Below, in pieces: positions 1-9,084 of a DNA stretch of 42,574 nucleotides. How positions within the stretch are numbered: the stretch's first letter is position 1; each line of letters opens with the position of its first letter. The translations under genes and the position numbers were made by a program. Source of the DNA: Verrucomicrobiales bacterium (GTDB lineage Bacteria > Verrucomicrobiota > Verrucomicrobiia > Verrucomicrobiales > DEV007); NCBI GenBank assembly GCA_029213265.1, contig JARGNG010000027.1, forward strand, positions 17,674-60,247. The letters are read 5' to 3'. The notes under the pieces were generated by a model that saw only the letters and a list, made by a program, of their open reading frames with translations, had not been told where the DNA came from and did no database searches.

Positions 1-1
1 C

Positions 2-280
2 AAAGGCAAAGCCCCCGGCAAAGGCGAGGGCGAAGGTTCCCTGGCCGAGGGCGAACAGCCGGGTGAAAAGGGCAAAGGAAAAGCCCCCGGTAAAGGAAAG
101 GGCGAAGGTTCCCTGGCTAAGGGCGAACAGCCCGGCGAAAAGGGCAAAGGCAAGGCTCCCGGTAAAGGCGAGGGCGAGGGCGAAGGCTCCTTGGCTCAGG
201 GCGAACAGCCCGGCGAAAAGGGCAAAGGCAAAGCTCCCGGTAAAGGAAAGGGTGAAGGCGAAGGTCAGGGAGAGAGCAGC
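2..280 (+). repeat. In-frame tandem repeat, units of 72-78 nt (24-26 aa)
   Basis: Successive units start near positions 50, 122 and 200, each with a ggcgaacagcc core (Gly-Glu-Gln-Pro) and continuing into the KGKGKAPGKG segment. The first unit is cut by the window edge and the last grades into GEGEGQGESS. Units differ by multiples of 3 nt in the GEG tract, so the reading frame is kept. The array is direct, gapless and protein-coding, so it is not a CRISPR. Confidence 0.85.
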
Positions 281-784
281 GAGCCCGGCTCCGAAGGACA
301 GCAGGTCGCCTCGAGCAACTCCAATGGGAATCGACGTGGCAGCATCAGCACCGGAAGCGATGGCCGCGGTGGACAACTTCCCACGGGTGGCCAGGTGACC
401 AATCAGCCTCTCTTTTTCAACCGGAAATCAGAGCAACGCGAGGCGGGAGCGATCACCGGGGAAGACTACAAGGAATTCCGGGACCGCCTCGGCAACATCG
501 AAGAAATGCTGCCACAGAATGAACTTCGCGATGCCGCCCGTCGCGTCGCCGACAATGCGAGATCGATGCGCGTCGATTTCAGTCGCGACAACCTTCCTCC
601 CGAAGCCGCGGCCATCGAAACGCGGATCACGGAACCCCTGATTGAACTTCGTCAGCGAATCAGCGAGGAGATTGCAAAGTTGAACAAAGAGAACCCACTC
701 GTGCCGATCGACCGCGATCCGGTTCCCTCCGAGTTCCGGGATCTTGTTCGCCGTTACTACGAAGAGCTTGGCGCAGGCAACTGA
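2..784 (+). CDS. 3' part of KGEG-repeat protein of the MoxR-linked membrane operon (DUF4175-like), partial
   Basis: The frame is open from the left edge, so the N-terminus lies outside the window. About the first 90 visible residues are a tandem low-complexity array rich in Lys, Gly and Glu with a recurring GEQPGEKGKGKAPGKG core. A Ser/Asn-rich spacer and a charged, mostly helical C-terminal stretch follow (around PLIELRQRISEEIAKL), ending in PIDRDPVPSEFRDLVRRYYE. That ending resembles my recollection of the C-termini of very large membrane proteins (DUF4175-like) in planctomycete and verrucomicrobial MoxR/DUF58/BatA operons. The next gene, a VWA/amidotransferase-like membrane protein, begins about 30 nt downstream, which fits that operon. 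The role is unknown; a cell-envelope function is inferred. The family call is moderate and the reading frame is certain. Confidence 0.6.
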   Translation, partial: KGKAPGKGEGEGSLAEGEQPGEKGKGKAPGKGKGEGSLAKGEQPGEKGKGKAPGKGEGEGEGSLAQGEQPGEKGKGKAPGKGKGEGEGQGESSEPGSEGQQVASSNSNGNRRGSISTGSDGRGGQLPTGGQVTNQPLFFNRKSEQREAGAITGEDYKEFRDRLGNIEEMLPQNELRDAARRVADNARSMRVDFSRDNLPPEAAAIETRITEPLIELRQRISEEIAKLNKENPLVPIDRDPVPSEFRDLVRRYYEELGAGN

Positions 785-814
785 CCGGTGCATTCTTTCT
801 GCACGATTTTCTCT

Positions 815-3220
815 ATGTCCGTCTTTCCCCAAAATCTTCCCCCGATTCTATCCTCGATCGCTTTTGCGAGTGAGTCCTGGGGATGGACGGCACTCGCTCT
901 CGGCGCGGGGGCTCTGCTCGTCCTCTTCCTGAGCTACCGATCCTCCCCCCTTCGGGGCGGAACCAAATTTTTCGCTCTCGCGCTCAAAGCCATCGGCCTC
1001 CTCCTGCTCGCACTGGCTTTGATGGAGCCGGTTCAGTTGGATGAGCAGCCCCGGAAAAATGCGAATGATGTCGCGATTGTCGCGGACAACTCCTCCGGCC
1101 TGACCATCGCCCTGAACGGAGAACAGACCACTCCGGCAGACTCGGTGCGCGAGGCCCTCACCACGGAGGATCCGGTCCTTTTTCCCGATTGGCTTGAGAA
1201 AGTCGGCGACACCTTTCGCCTCCAGACGTTTCTCTTCGACCGCAATCTGCGCCGCAGCGAAGACTACTCGGATCTCGATTTTGAAAAGCCGGGATCCAAC
1301 CTCGTCGCCGCGCTCGAAAGCATCGACAAGCGCTTCGAAAAACGACCTCTCGCAGCGACCGTTCTTTTCACCGATGGAAACGCGACTGACCGGGACGGGT
1401 GGGAGGAATGGATCGGAAAAGCCGATGCGAAAGACGACAAAGTGGTACCGGTTTTCCCGGTCCTCATTGGCGAAGACAATCCGGATGCGACCGACCTGTC
1501 CATTTACCGGGTCGACGCAGAGACCACGCAATTTGAAGATGCCCGGGTCACCTTGACGATCGACGCCCGCGCCCGGGGAGTCTTCTCCAAGCCCGTCGAG
1601 GTCTATGTGATCAATGATAAGAAAGTCGAACTCGGGAAAAAGGAAATTACCTTTCCGCAGGAGGCCGGAGAACACAATCAGCCCGTCCGCCTCCGCCTCG
1701 CCGCCATCCCGCCAGGCGTTTCTTTTCTGACGGTGGGAATCAGGCAACTCGGCGAAGCCCCCATCCGCGAACTCACCGTAAAAAATAATTCCCAGCGGGT
1801 TGTCGCAAACCCCGGAAGCGGCCCGTATCGAATTCTCTACGTGAGCGGACGCCCGAACTGGGAATACAAGTTTCTTCGACGCTCCATAGCCAGAGACGCC
1901 GAGCTCGATCTCGTCGGACTGATTCGCATCGCAAAACGGGAACCGAAGTTCGAGTGGCGGGGACGCACCGGGGAATCGAGCAACCCTCTCTTCCGCGGAT
2001 TCAAAAGCGACGTCCCCGAGGAAACGCAAAAGTACGATGAGCCGGTCCTAATCCGTCTGAATACGGCAACGCCGGAAGAACTGAGGGACGGATTTCCCGG
2101 AGTCGAAGAAACTCTTTTTCCGAACTACCGGGCCATTATTCTCGACGATATCGAGGCCGACTTTTTCACCCTCGAACAGCAGGAACTGATCGAACGGTTC
2201 GTCTCCCGTCGCGGCGGCACAGTTATTATGTTAGGAGGGCAGGAATCCTTTCAACCCGGCAATTGGGACAACACTCCGATCGGACGACTTCTTCCCGTTT
2301 ACCTGGAGGACCTCGGTCGCGGAGGCCCTTCTCTCGAAGCCTCATTCAACCTCACCCGGGAAGGCTGGCTCGCTCCCTGGATGCGACTTCGTGCGAGCAA
2401 GGAGGAGGAAATCACCCGGCTCGCCTACATGCCCGCTTTTTTCGCGATGAACCAAATCCGCGCGATCAAGCCGGGTGCCAGTGTGCTGGCTACGGTGAGC
2501 GACAGCGAAGAGCGAACTCTTCCCGCGCTGATTACGCAACGATATGGGGAGGGAAAGGCGGCGGCCGTGACCGTGGCCGATCTCTGGCGCTGGGGAATGA
2601 AGGATCCGGAGCAACAGGAGGAACTGGCAAAAACCTGGCGGCAACTCCTTCGCTGGAGCGTGACCGAGGTTCCCGCCCGCGTTGAACTGACGAAAGAGGA
2701 CATCGACGCCGGAGGACTTCCGCTCACGAAGCTATCAGTTCGGGTTCGCGACAAGACCTTTGCCCCGCAGGACGATGCCAACGTAATTCTCACGATCACA
2801 AGCGAATCCGGGGCGACGACCCAGCTGAACGGGGAGCCGTCCCTGGAGGAGCCCGGGCTTTTCACGGCAGAGTATGCTTCCGAGACGAGCCCCGGCTACC
2901 GCATCGATGCCACGGTCGTCGACGGGGAAGGCGTCGAAGTCGGGACTGCGGAAGTCGCGCGCACCTTCAATCCGGACGCGCTCGAGTTGGCCAGAATCGG
3001 CCCCGACCGGGAACGCCTCGAGCAGATCGCTGCGGCAACGGGGGGGAAAGTTCTCGGAATGGACGAAATCGGGGAACTCCCTGGCCTCCTGAAGAAGCTG
3101 GAACTTCCGGTGATTGAAGTGCGCCAGCGCCCTCTTTGGCACACCCCGTGGCTCTTCCTTCTCGCTCTTGCCTTCTTCCTGGGAGAATGGATCCTTCGCC
3201 GGAAACAGGGCATCCTTTGA
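815..3220 (+). CDS. VWA/glutamine-amidotransferase-like integral membrane protein
   Basis: This is an 801-residue membrane protein. Two transmembrane helices lie near the N-terminus (about residues 23-40 and 51-70). They are followed by a VWA-like segment (NDVAIVADNSSGL, residues 84-96, a degenerate MIDAS). A domain from about residue 336 carries YRILYVSGRPNWEYKFLRR, which matches the glutamine-amidotransferase-like proteins of MoxR/BatA-type operons. A C-terminal helix (about 778-795) ends in the basic RRKQGIL. The amidotransferase fold in this family is generally thought non-enzymatic; I see no clear catalytic triad. An in-frame GTG at 788 would add nine residues; ATG 815 is preferred, but neither has a good ribosome-binding site. 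The gene is tightly followed by the next one (1 nt between stop and ATG), so they are probably co-transcribed. Confidence 0.75.
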   Translation: MSVFPQNLPPILSSIAFASESWGWTALALGAGALLVLFLSYRSSPLRGGTKFFALALKAIGLLLLALALMEPVQLDEQPRKNANDVAIVADNSSGLTIALNGEQTTPADSVREALTTEDPVLFPDWLEKVGDTFRLQTFLFDRNLRRSEDYSDLDFEKPGSNLVAALESIDKRFEKRPLAATVLFTDGNATDRDGWEEWIGKADAKDDKVVPVFPVLIGEDNPDATDLSIYRVDAETTQFEDARVTLTIDARARGVFSKPVEVYVINDKKVELGKKEITFPQEAGEHNQPVRLRLAAIPPGVSFLTVGIRQLGEAPIRELTVKNNSQRVVANPGSGPYRILYVSGRPNWEYKFLRRSIARDAELDLVGLIRIAKREPKFEWRGRTGESSNPLFRGFKSDVPEETQKYDEPVLIRLNTATPEELRDGFPGVEETLFPNYRAIILDDIEADFFTLEQQELIERFVSRRGGTVIMLGGQESFQPGNWDNTPIGRLLPVYLEDLGRGGPSLEASFNLTREGWLAPWMRLRASKEEEITRLAYMPAFFAMNQIRAIKPGASVLATVSDSEERTLPALITQRYGEGKAAAVTVADLWRWGMKDPEQQEELAKTWRQLLRWSVTEVPARVELTKEDIDAGGLPLTKLSVRVRDKTFAPQDDANVILTITSESGATTQLNGEPSLEEPGLFTAEYASETSPGYRIDATVVDGEGVEVGTAEVARTFNPDALELARIGPDRERLEQIAAATGGKVLGMDEIGELPGLLKKLELPVIEVRQRPLWHTPWLFLLALAFFLGEWILRRKQGIL

Positions 3221-3221
3221 T

Positions 3222-4175
3222 ATGACTCGAATTTTTCTCACTGCCTTGCTTTGTCTCCTTCCGCTTCTTGCCCCGGGCGAAGAAAAGGAATTGAGAATCA
3301 TTGCCGTAATGGGTTCGGGGGGAACCGGTGAATACGATACCGTGTTTTCCAAAAGCGCCTCGCTCTGGAGGGAGGCCGCAGAGAAAGGCGACGCCGCCTT
3401 CTCTCTGATTGGAGAAGGAGAAGGCAGCGATCAGTCCGCGAAGCAGCTCAAAGAAGCCATCGCCGGCGCAAAAGAGCCCGCCCTTTGGATCGTCCTGATC
3501 GGACACGGTAGCTTTGATACAAGATCGGTGAAATTCAATGTTCGCGGCCCGGACTTTACCGATGATGATCTCGCCAAATGGGTGGAACCCTATAAGGGCG
3601 CGCTGGCCGTGATCAATACGGCTTCGGCAAGCGGCTCCTTTGTGCGGAAGCTCTCGGGCGAAGAACGGGTCATCATCACGGCGACCAAGAACGAGTCCGA
3701 AGTCTACTACACCCGTTTCGGAAAGTATTTCTCCGAGGCGATCGGGGGCCTCCCGGATGCCGATCTCGACAATGACGATCAGGTGTCGCTTCTCGAAGGG
3801 TTTCTTTTCGCAGCGGATCAGGTGGCCAAATTCTATGAGACCGAGGGCCGTCTCGCAACGGAGCATGCTCTCATTGACGACAACGGCGACCAACTCGGAT
3901 CGAGGTCCGAATGGTACGATGGCGTGACCCCCACGCGAACCCCTTCCGAGGAAGCCGGTCCGGACGGCGAAATTGCCGGTCAGAAAGTCCTGGTAAAAAA
4001 CGAATTTGAAAAGCGGCTCAGCCCCGAGGCACGTGCGAGACGGGACGAACTGGAACGGGAGGTCAAAGCCCTTCGCCGTCAGAAAGAGGATCTGGAAGAA
4101 GACGACTACTACCAAAAGTTGGAAACACTTCTTCTTGAATTGGCTGAGATCTACCGGGACGTTCGCGAGAGTTGA
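3222..4175 (+). CDS. Secreted caspase/C13-like protein with the catalytic cysteine replaced
   Basis: A 317-residue protein with a signal peptide (MTRIFLTALLCLLPLLAPGE). The core resembles caspase-fold peptidases (clan CD). A hydrophobic strand leads into IGHGS (His95), the usual place of the catalytic histidine. A second strand leads into NTASASG (132-138), where legumain/caspase relatives have Cys. Here the sites are Ala134 and Ser135, so thiol protease activity is not expected. The segment DADLDNDDQVSLLEGF (about 179-194) resembles an EF-hand-type acidic loop, and a charged coiled-coil-like tail follows. I recall similar Cys-less proteins in bacteria, so this looks like a conserved subfamily, not decay. 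The ATG at 3222 gives the signal peptide and lies 1 nt after the previous stop. Confidence 0.65.
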   Translation: MTRIFLTALLCLLPLLAPGEEKELRIIAVMGSGGTGEYDTVFSKSASLWREAAEKGDAAFSLIGEGEGSDQSAKQLKEAIAGAKEPALWIVLIGHGSFDTRSVKFNVRGPDFTDDDLAKWVEPYKGALAVINTASASGSFVRKLSGEERVIITATKNESEVYYTRFGKYFSEAIGGLPDADLDNDDQVSLLEGFLFAADQVAKFYETEGRLATEHALIDDNGDQLGSRSEWYDGVTPTRTPSEEAGPDGEIAGQKVLVKNEFEKRLSPEARARRDELEREVKALRRQKEDLEEDDYYQKLETLLLELAEIYRDVRES

Positions 4176-4183
4176 GCGCGAAG

Positions 4184-5506
4184 ATGGAATCCGAATTGGA
4201 AAAAGAGAGCGGAAAGACCCCCGGTTTTCCGTGGAAGAGACAGTCCCTGCTCAGCAGCGGCGGGCGGCTCTTCTCCGGCCTTTTGTTTGCCGCGCTGGCA
4301 GGAGGCGTTTTCTTCGCCGAGATCGAGCCGCGCTGGATGACCTGGGCTCTCTTTGTGACAGCATTGATCGGGTTGCTACTCGTGACCTTCTGCCGGGTTC
4401 CGGAAGAAGATGAGTCCACCGATGAAGAAGATGTCGTGGAAGTGGCGAAACGGGCGATTCGCAACGAAGCCAGCCGGCTCGACAAAAAGCGTGCGGATCT
4501 GGAAAAGGTATTGATGGCCTACGGTGAGTGGATGGAATTTCCCGACTACCAGCTCCTCCAAACGATCGACTGGAAGGACGAGGCCCACATTTCAATGGAT
4601 GATCGTGTCGCCTCGCTCCTCGACGACGAAGCCGACCTGATGCTGCAGCGATTTTCGAACGGCGCCTACTGGACTGATGGAAAGTTCGATGGCCGCACCC
4701 TCCTGCTCGACCTTGTTTCCTTTGTAGAGTCGATTGCCAGAATCTATCAGCCGGGTTCGGATCGACCCCTGCTGGAACTGAATCTCGAAGATATCCTTCG
4801 CTCTTTGAACCGGGCTTCCGTACAGATCATTTTGCTCCTCGAAGAACTGCCGGTCGTGGAGATTCAGCAAATGAATCTTCGCAAGGCCTCGGATCACATT
4901 CGCAATGCAAGCAAGGTCTATCGAAAGTACGAAGAGCTGCAGCCCTACATGAAACCAATGAGGTATCTGTGGCAGGGTAGTAAGATGCTGCTGACCTCGA
5001 ATCCCCTGCTCGCTGCCGGTTGGATTGCCGGGTCTGAGATCATTTGGAAAGGCGGGAAGAAGTTGGGCAAGAAAGCGATGGACGCGTATCTCCTCAGCCT
5101 CGTTCGCCAGACGCTCGGAATTATCGCCTGGGAAACTGCGGGAATGTACGATCCGACCCATCGCTACCGGAACCCGGACTGGGTCTACGGCGTCGAAATC
5201 GCCCATCTCCTCAGCAAGTTCGATGCGACGCAGGAAGTCCTCCGCGAAGCCTTTCGGGAGCTGGGACGACTTCCTCTGAAGAGCACCTACGATCGGATTT
5301 TTCTGTATCGATGCATCGCGCAGAACGCGAGTCCGAAACCGAAATACTTCGCCCAGCCGGAACTCCTATCGCGGGAAATGAGAACGCAACTGCACGACCA
5401 GTTGATTGCCTTCTACGAAACCAACATCTCTGCCAACGCAGACGCCACGAACGAGAAGACCGTTCAGTGGCGCGCAGAGTTGAAGAGCCGTCTTGAGCTC
5501 GATTGA
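4184..5506 (+). CDS. Unknown two-helix membrane protein of the envelope operon
   Basis: I do not recognise the family of this 440-residue protein. Two adjacent hydrophobic helices lie near residues 30-48 and 52-70 (LFSGLLFAALAGGVFFAE and MTWALFVTALIGLLLVTF). An acidic segment (EEDESTDEEDVVEV) and a long helical cytoplasmic-type domain follow. A short amphipathic or hydrophobic stretch near 262-280 (LLAAGWIAGSEIIWKGGKKLGKK) could be a membrane-associated hairpin, loosely recalling DUF697-type proteins. There are no Cys-rich or nucleotide-binding motifs. It starts 8 nt after the preceding stop (TTG at 4172 is a possible overlapping start) and completes the operon, so an envelope-stability role is inferred from context only. 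Confidence 0.6.
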   Translation: MESELEKESGKTPGFPWKRQSLLSSGGRLFSGLLFAALAGGVFFAEIEPRWMTWALFVTALIGLLLVTFCRVPEEDESTDEEDVVEVAKRAIRNEASRLDKKRADLEKVLMAYGEWMEFPDYQLLQTIDWKDEAHISMDDRVASLLDDEADLMLQRFSNGAYWTDGKFDGRTLLLDLVSFVESIARIYQPGSDRPLLELNLEDILRSLNRASVQIILLLEELPVVEIQQMNLRKASDHIRNASKVYRKYEELQPYMKPMRYLWQGSKMLLTSNPLLAAGWIAGSEIIWKGGKKLGKKAMDAYLLSLVRQTLGIIAWETAGMYDPTHRYRNPDWVYGVEIAHLLSKFDATQEVLREAFRELGRLPLKSTYDRIFLYRCIAQNASPKPKYFAQPELLSREMRTQLHDQLIAFYETNISANADATNEKTVQWRAELKSRLELD

Positions 5507-5563
5507 ATCCAGACAACACGAGGCACATCGCCGAAAGCTGCCCCCCAGAGTCACCGGAGAATC

Positions 5564-7126
5564 CTATTCGTCGTCCTCCAATTGCTTCGCCAGTCGTTTC
5601 GCCACAGCGGGAAACTGACTTACGACATTGCCAGACTCATTCGGATCTGCATCAAGGTCGTAGAGTTCCTCCAACTCCAGCTCTCCCTTGCGATTCCGCC
5701 ATCGAACATAGCGATATTGCTGCGTGCGAATGGCTTTACCGTGGTAGCGACCATTGTAGCGAACATACTCATGGCGAACCGGACTTCCGGAAACAGAGGG
5801 GTCTTTCAAGATCGGCAAAAGAGACTCCCCCTCCAGATGCCCCGGCTTCTCGACGCCAGCGAGATCGCACAGGGTCGGATACAGATCGACCAGTTCGGCG
5901 AGGGATTCGGTGCGCCCCGCTTCCATCCCCGGTGCCGATACAATCAAAGGAACACGCGTCGCGATCTCGTAGTTGGTCATTTTCCCCCAGGCGCTCATTT
6001 CTCCCAGGTGCCAGCCATGGTCCGACCAGAGCAAGACAATCGTATTTTCCCGTAAGCCACTCGAATCCAGCTGCTCCAGTATTTTTCCGATCTGGCCATC
6101 CACGTAGGAAACGCACGCGGCATAGGCATGAAGCAAATCGATTTGTGTTTCCTTCGCAATCTCCCCCCGGTAGGGAACGCCGAGATAACTTCGCATTTCA
6201 AATCCGTTGAAGGCAATCGCTTCCTCCCTCGTTAACTTCTTCTCCGGCATCGGCTCTCCGACCTTCTTCGACATACCCAAATAGCCATCCGAATTGAACC
6301 ACGGGAAAAACGGCACACCTGATGGTGGTTCGGTTTGCCTGGTAATCCAGGATTCGTCCGGCTCATAGAGATCAAAATACCGTTTGGGTGCCACAAAGGG
6401 CAAATGAGGCCTCCGAAACCCGACGGCAAAGAAGAATGGCGTCTCCCGGTTACCTTCCTTCAGCAGGTCCGTTACTTCCTGAGCCATTCTCCCGGCAAAC
6501 AGATACTCATCCTCGACATCGGGTGATTGCATGACCGGGCAGGCCGTGCGTTCTGCAATGCGGCTCGAATCATCTGCGGCGTTCTCCGCTGCGATCTCCA
6601 GCATCTCCCCCTCCCTCCCGGGGGAAGGCGGCTCACTCCAGTCCTCCGCCACCGCCCACCCGTCGTGATCGATTTTTCCAAAGCTGCGAACATGGTAGCC
6701 CGCATCGCGAAACCACCGCGAGATCGGAACCGCATCGGGGCTTCCGTTCCGGAAGGCTTCCACTTCGCTGTCCCGGTGACCATATACCTGAATCGAATCG
6801 GGACGGAGACCTGTCATCAAAGACAGCCTCGAAGGACCACACTTGGCGTAGTTGCAATAGGCCCGCTCGAACAACATCCCCGATTCTGCGAGCGCATCGA
6901 TGTGCGGAGTCTGAACCCGATCGTCACCATAACAGCCCAGCATCGGTCGCAGATCGTCGACCGCGAGCATGAGGATATTGGGTCTGTCTTCTGCTGATGA
7001 GGGCAGTTGGGACCCGATGAACAGAACCAGCGCTATAGACCAACCGGCAATACGCGGCCCGTTCTGCCTATTTCTTGACCCGCCACTTGTAGGTTTCAAT
7101 CGAAACTTCCAGTTCCTTGATTTCAT
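5564..7126 (-). CDS. Secreted sulfatase, iduronate-2-sulfatase-like
   Basis: A 520-residue type I sulfatase (alkaline-phosphatase fold). RPNILMLAVDDLRP (about 48-61) gives the metal-binding aspartates. CGPSR starting at Cys96 is the C-x-P-S-R site whose Cys is converted to formylglycine. FGKIDHDG, RRPHLPF, LWSDHGWHLGE and KMTNYE follow in the order expected of iduronate-2-sulfatase-like enzymes (SulfAtlas S1_7-like), and the C-terminus has LYDLDADPNESGN. A hydrophobic signal segment (IAGWSIALVLFIGSQLPSSA) follows an unusually long, basic 27-residue leader. Its 5' end overlaps the upstream small membrane gene by 59 nt, so the true start may differ (TTG at 7099 is the only nearby alternative). 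It probably removes sulfate esters from polysaccharides in the periplasm; the substrate cannot be read from sequence. Confidence 0.88.
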   Translation of the reverse strand: MKSRNWKFRLKPTSGGSRNRQNGPRIAGWSIALVLFIGSQLPSSAEDRPNILMLAVDDLRPMLGCYGDDRVQTPHIDALAESGMLFERAYCNYAKCGPSRLSLMTGLRPDSIQVYGHRDSEVEAFRNGSPDAVPISRWFRDAGYHVRSFGKIDHDGWAVAEDWSEPPSPGREGEMLEIAAENAADDSSRIAERTACPVMQSPDVEDEYLFAGRMAQEVTDLLKEGNRETPFFFAVGFRRPHLPFVAPKRYFDLYEPDESWITRQTEPPSGVPFFPWFNSDGYLGMSKKVGEPMPEKKLTREEAIAFNGFEMRSYLGVPYRGEIAKETQIDLLHAYAACVSYVDGQIGKILEQLDSSGLRENTIVLLWSDHGWHLGEMSAWGKMTNYEIATRVPLIVSAPGMEAGRTESLAELVDLYPTLCDLAGVEKPGHLEGESLLPILKDPSVSGSPVRHEYVRYNGRYHGKAIRTQQYRYVRWRNRKGELELEELYDLDADPNESGNVVSQFPAVAKRLAKQLEDDE

Positions 7127-7589
7127 TATTCAATTCGATGAGCTGATCCTGACGTCTACCCTGCAGAATCGAAGAAAGCGTCCCTGAGGCGACCTCTTTT
7201 TCAAACATTGTGACCTTGTCCCTCAATTCAGAGATCCGATCGATTCGATTTTGAATGTAAGGATCTACCGGCTTCTTTTTTTCTTTCTGCTCAGTTACCT
7301 CAAACACTACCGGCGGAGTGTGTTGCCCAAGCCTGAAAGCAAAAAGACGATCTTTCCAGCTAAGTTCATCGAGATTCCGCTCGTATCTCTCACCGCCCGG
7401 CAGCCGATCAAAGTGAAGTGTATCCCCCACCCTCCCCTGAATCAGTGCGTCGATAGTTTGCCCGCTCTGATTCGAAATTTCTCTCTGCACCGGATAGGTT
7501 TCCTTGAAAACAAAGAAATGGAACGACGCCAACAGGATAAGAAGAAGCAGCAGAAATATGAGAATGGCACCAACCCGTGAATTGCGCAT
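7068..7589 (-). CDS. Small membrane-anchored coiled-coil protein, unknown function
   Basis: A 173-residue protein. The start at MRNSRVGAILIF is chosen because it places one strong N-terminal helix (AILIFLLLLLILLASFHFFVF) right after a short basic end; an upstream in-frame ATG at 7658 would add 23 unremarkable residues. The middle contains GQTIDALIQGRVGDTLHFDR and RYERNLDELSWKDRLF, and the C-terminal third (IDRISELRDKVTMFEKEV ... LIELNNEIKELEV) is strongly coiled-coil. No enzymatic motif is visible. It overlaps the following sulfatase by 59 nt on the same strand, so the two are probably translationally coupled. I cannot name a family. Confidence 0.6.
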   Translation of the reverse strand: MRNSRVGAILIFLLLLLILLASFHFFVFKETYPVQREISNQSGQTIDALIQGRVGDTLHFDRLPGGERYERNLDELSWKDRLFAFRLGQHTPPVVFEVTEQKEKKKPVDPYIQNRIDRISELRDKVTMFEKEVASGTLSSILQGRRQDQLIELNNEIKELEVSIETYKWRVKK

Positions 7590-7728
7590 AGGACAAGAAT
7601 TTGATTCAAAATCTAGGCTCACTGATTCACAGAGAATTGTCGAGACTGCTCGCGACATTTCTTTCCGTTCTCTCTAACTCCGTAAACGCGTAAGAGGTGA
7701 AATCACCAGGGCACCGTAACTTCTTCCT

Positions 7729-9084
7729 ATGCTGACCATATCCGGAAAAGCAGGCTCAAGGCTTTGTGACGGTTTTTCCCGTCGTGATTTTTTGCGTATT
7801 GGCGGTCTCGGCCTCGGCGGCGCATCCCTTCCTCAGCTTCTCCAGGCGGAGCAAGTCGCCGGGCTCCGCAATTCGAAGAAGTCCGTGATCATGATATACA
7901 TGGCCGGTGCCCCGCCGCACCAGGACATGTATGACCTGAAAATGGATGCGCCCTCCGAAGTCCGGGGGGAGTTCCGACCGATTCCCACGAATGTCGACGG
8001 TCTTGAAATCTGCGAACTTCTTCCGAATCTGGCAGGGATCATGGACAAATGCGTTCCGATCCGCTCGCTCTACGGAGCGCCCAACGGAAGCCACGACTCT
8101 TTCATGTGCTACACCGGAAAAGTCGGCTCGACACTCAACATGACTGGCCAGCCTCCCGGTGGATGGCCTTCCATCGGATCGGTCATGTCCGACCTGATGG
8201 GTTCCAAGCACGAGAACATTCCCGCCTTTGTGGGACTCGCGCCCAGGGCTGGTCATCCACCCTACGGATCCTCCGGCAAACCGGGTTTCCTCGGATTTGC
8301 CAATGGCCCCTTCAAACCCTCGGGCCCCGGAAAAAAAGATCTCACCCTCGACAGTCTTTCTGCCTCGCGGCTCGACGAGCGAAAGGGTCTGCTGGCTTCC
8401 TTTGATCATTTCCGAAAGGAAGCCGACCAAAGCGGCCTCATGGAGGGCCTCGATGAATTTCACCAGCAGGCATTTGGATTGCTGACATCCAGCGAGCTCG
8501 CCAATGCCCTCAATCTCGAAAACGAAGATCCCAAAGTGCGGGAACGATACGGAAAAGGAGATCCGAAGAACGTGGGCGACGGAGCACCTCGAAACCTGGA
8601 GCACTTTCTCCTCGCACGACGACTCGTCGAAGCGGGGGCACGATGCGTCACCCTGAACTTTGGCCGATGGGACTTTCACAGCAACAACTTCAGTGGCATG
8701 CGGTCCCACGCTCCTCTGTTTGACCAGGGCCTGAGCGCGCTCATTACCGATCTCGAAGAGCGCGGAATGCTCGATGACACCCTCGTCGTCGCCTGGGGCG
8801 AATTCGGGCGAACGCCTATGATCAACAAAGATGCCGGCCGGGACCACTGGCCACGCGTCGGCGGTGCCCTCCTCGCCGGCGGAGGCCTGAAGACAGGACA
8901 GGTCATTGGCGCGACTGATCGCCTCGGTGGAGAAATCGCCGACCGCCCCGTCCATTTCGGAGAAGTCTTTGCAACCCTCTATCACCAGCTCGGGATCAAC
9001 GCGAACGAAGTGACCATTGAAGATCTCTCCGGCCGACCCCACTACCTCGTCGACGGCTACAAGCCGATGCGGGAACTGGTTTAG
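7729..9084 (+). CDS. DUF1501 protein with Tat signal
   Basis: A 451-residue protein with a twin-arginine leader (SRRDFLRIGGLGLGG). YMAGAPPHQDMYDLK, MCYTGK, the metal-site-like HQDMYD, WDFHSNNF and WGEFGRTP follow. These are hallmarks of DUF1501, an alkaline-phosphatase-superfamily-like group found all over Planctomycetes and Verrucomicrobia. DUF1501 genes normally follow a DUF1549/DUF1553 cytochrome gene in a two-gene unit. Here no such partner is adjacent: the upstream genes are a sulfatase pair on the other strand and the downstream gene is a minus-strand membrane gene. It is presumably exported folded with bound metal; the substrate is unknown. Confidence 0.85.
   Translation: MLTISGKAGSRLCDGFSRRDFLRIGGLGLGGASLPQLLQAEQVAGLRNSKKSVIMIYMAGAPPHQDMYDLKMDAPSEVRGEFRPIPTNVDGLEICELLPNLAGIMDKCVPIRSLYGAPNGSHDSFMCYTGKVGSTLNMTGQPPGGWPSIGSVMSDLMGSKHENIPAFVGLAPRAGHPPYGSSGKPGFLGFANGPFKPSGPGKKDLTLDSLSASRLDERKGLLASFDHFRKEADQSGLMEGLDEFHQQAFGLLTSSELANALNLENEDPKVRERYGKGDPKNVGDGAPRNLEHFLLARRLVEAGARCVTLNFGRWDFHSNNFSGMRSHAPLFDQGLSALITDLEERGMLDDTLVVAWGEFGRTPMINKDAGRDHWPRVGGALLAGGGLKTGQVIGATDRLGGEIADRPVHFGEVFATLYHQLGINANEVTIEDLSGRPHYLVDGYKPMRELV

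Noticed and set aside
2..280. CRISPR-like direct repeats at the window start
   Set aside because: Units are contiguous, in frame and of variable length, encoding a KGEG protein array without spacers.
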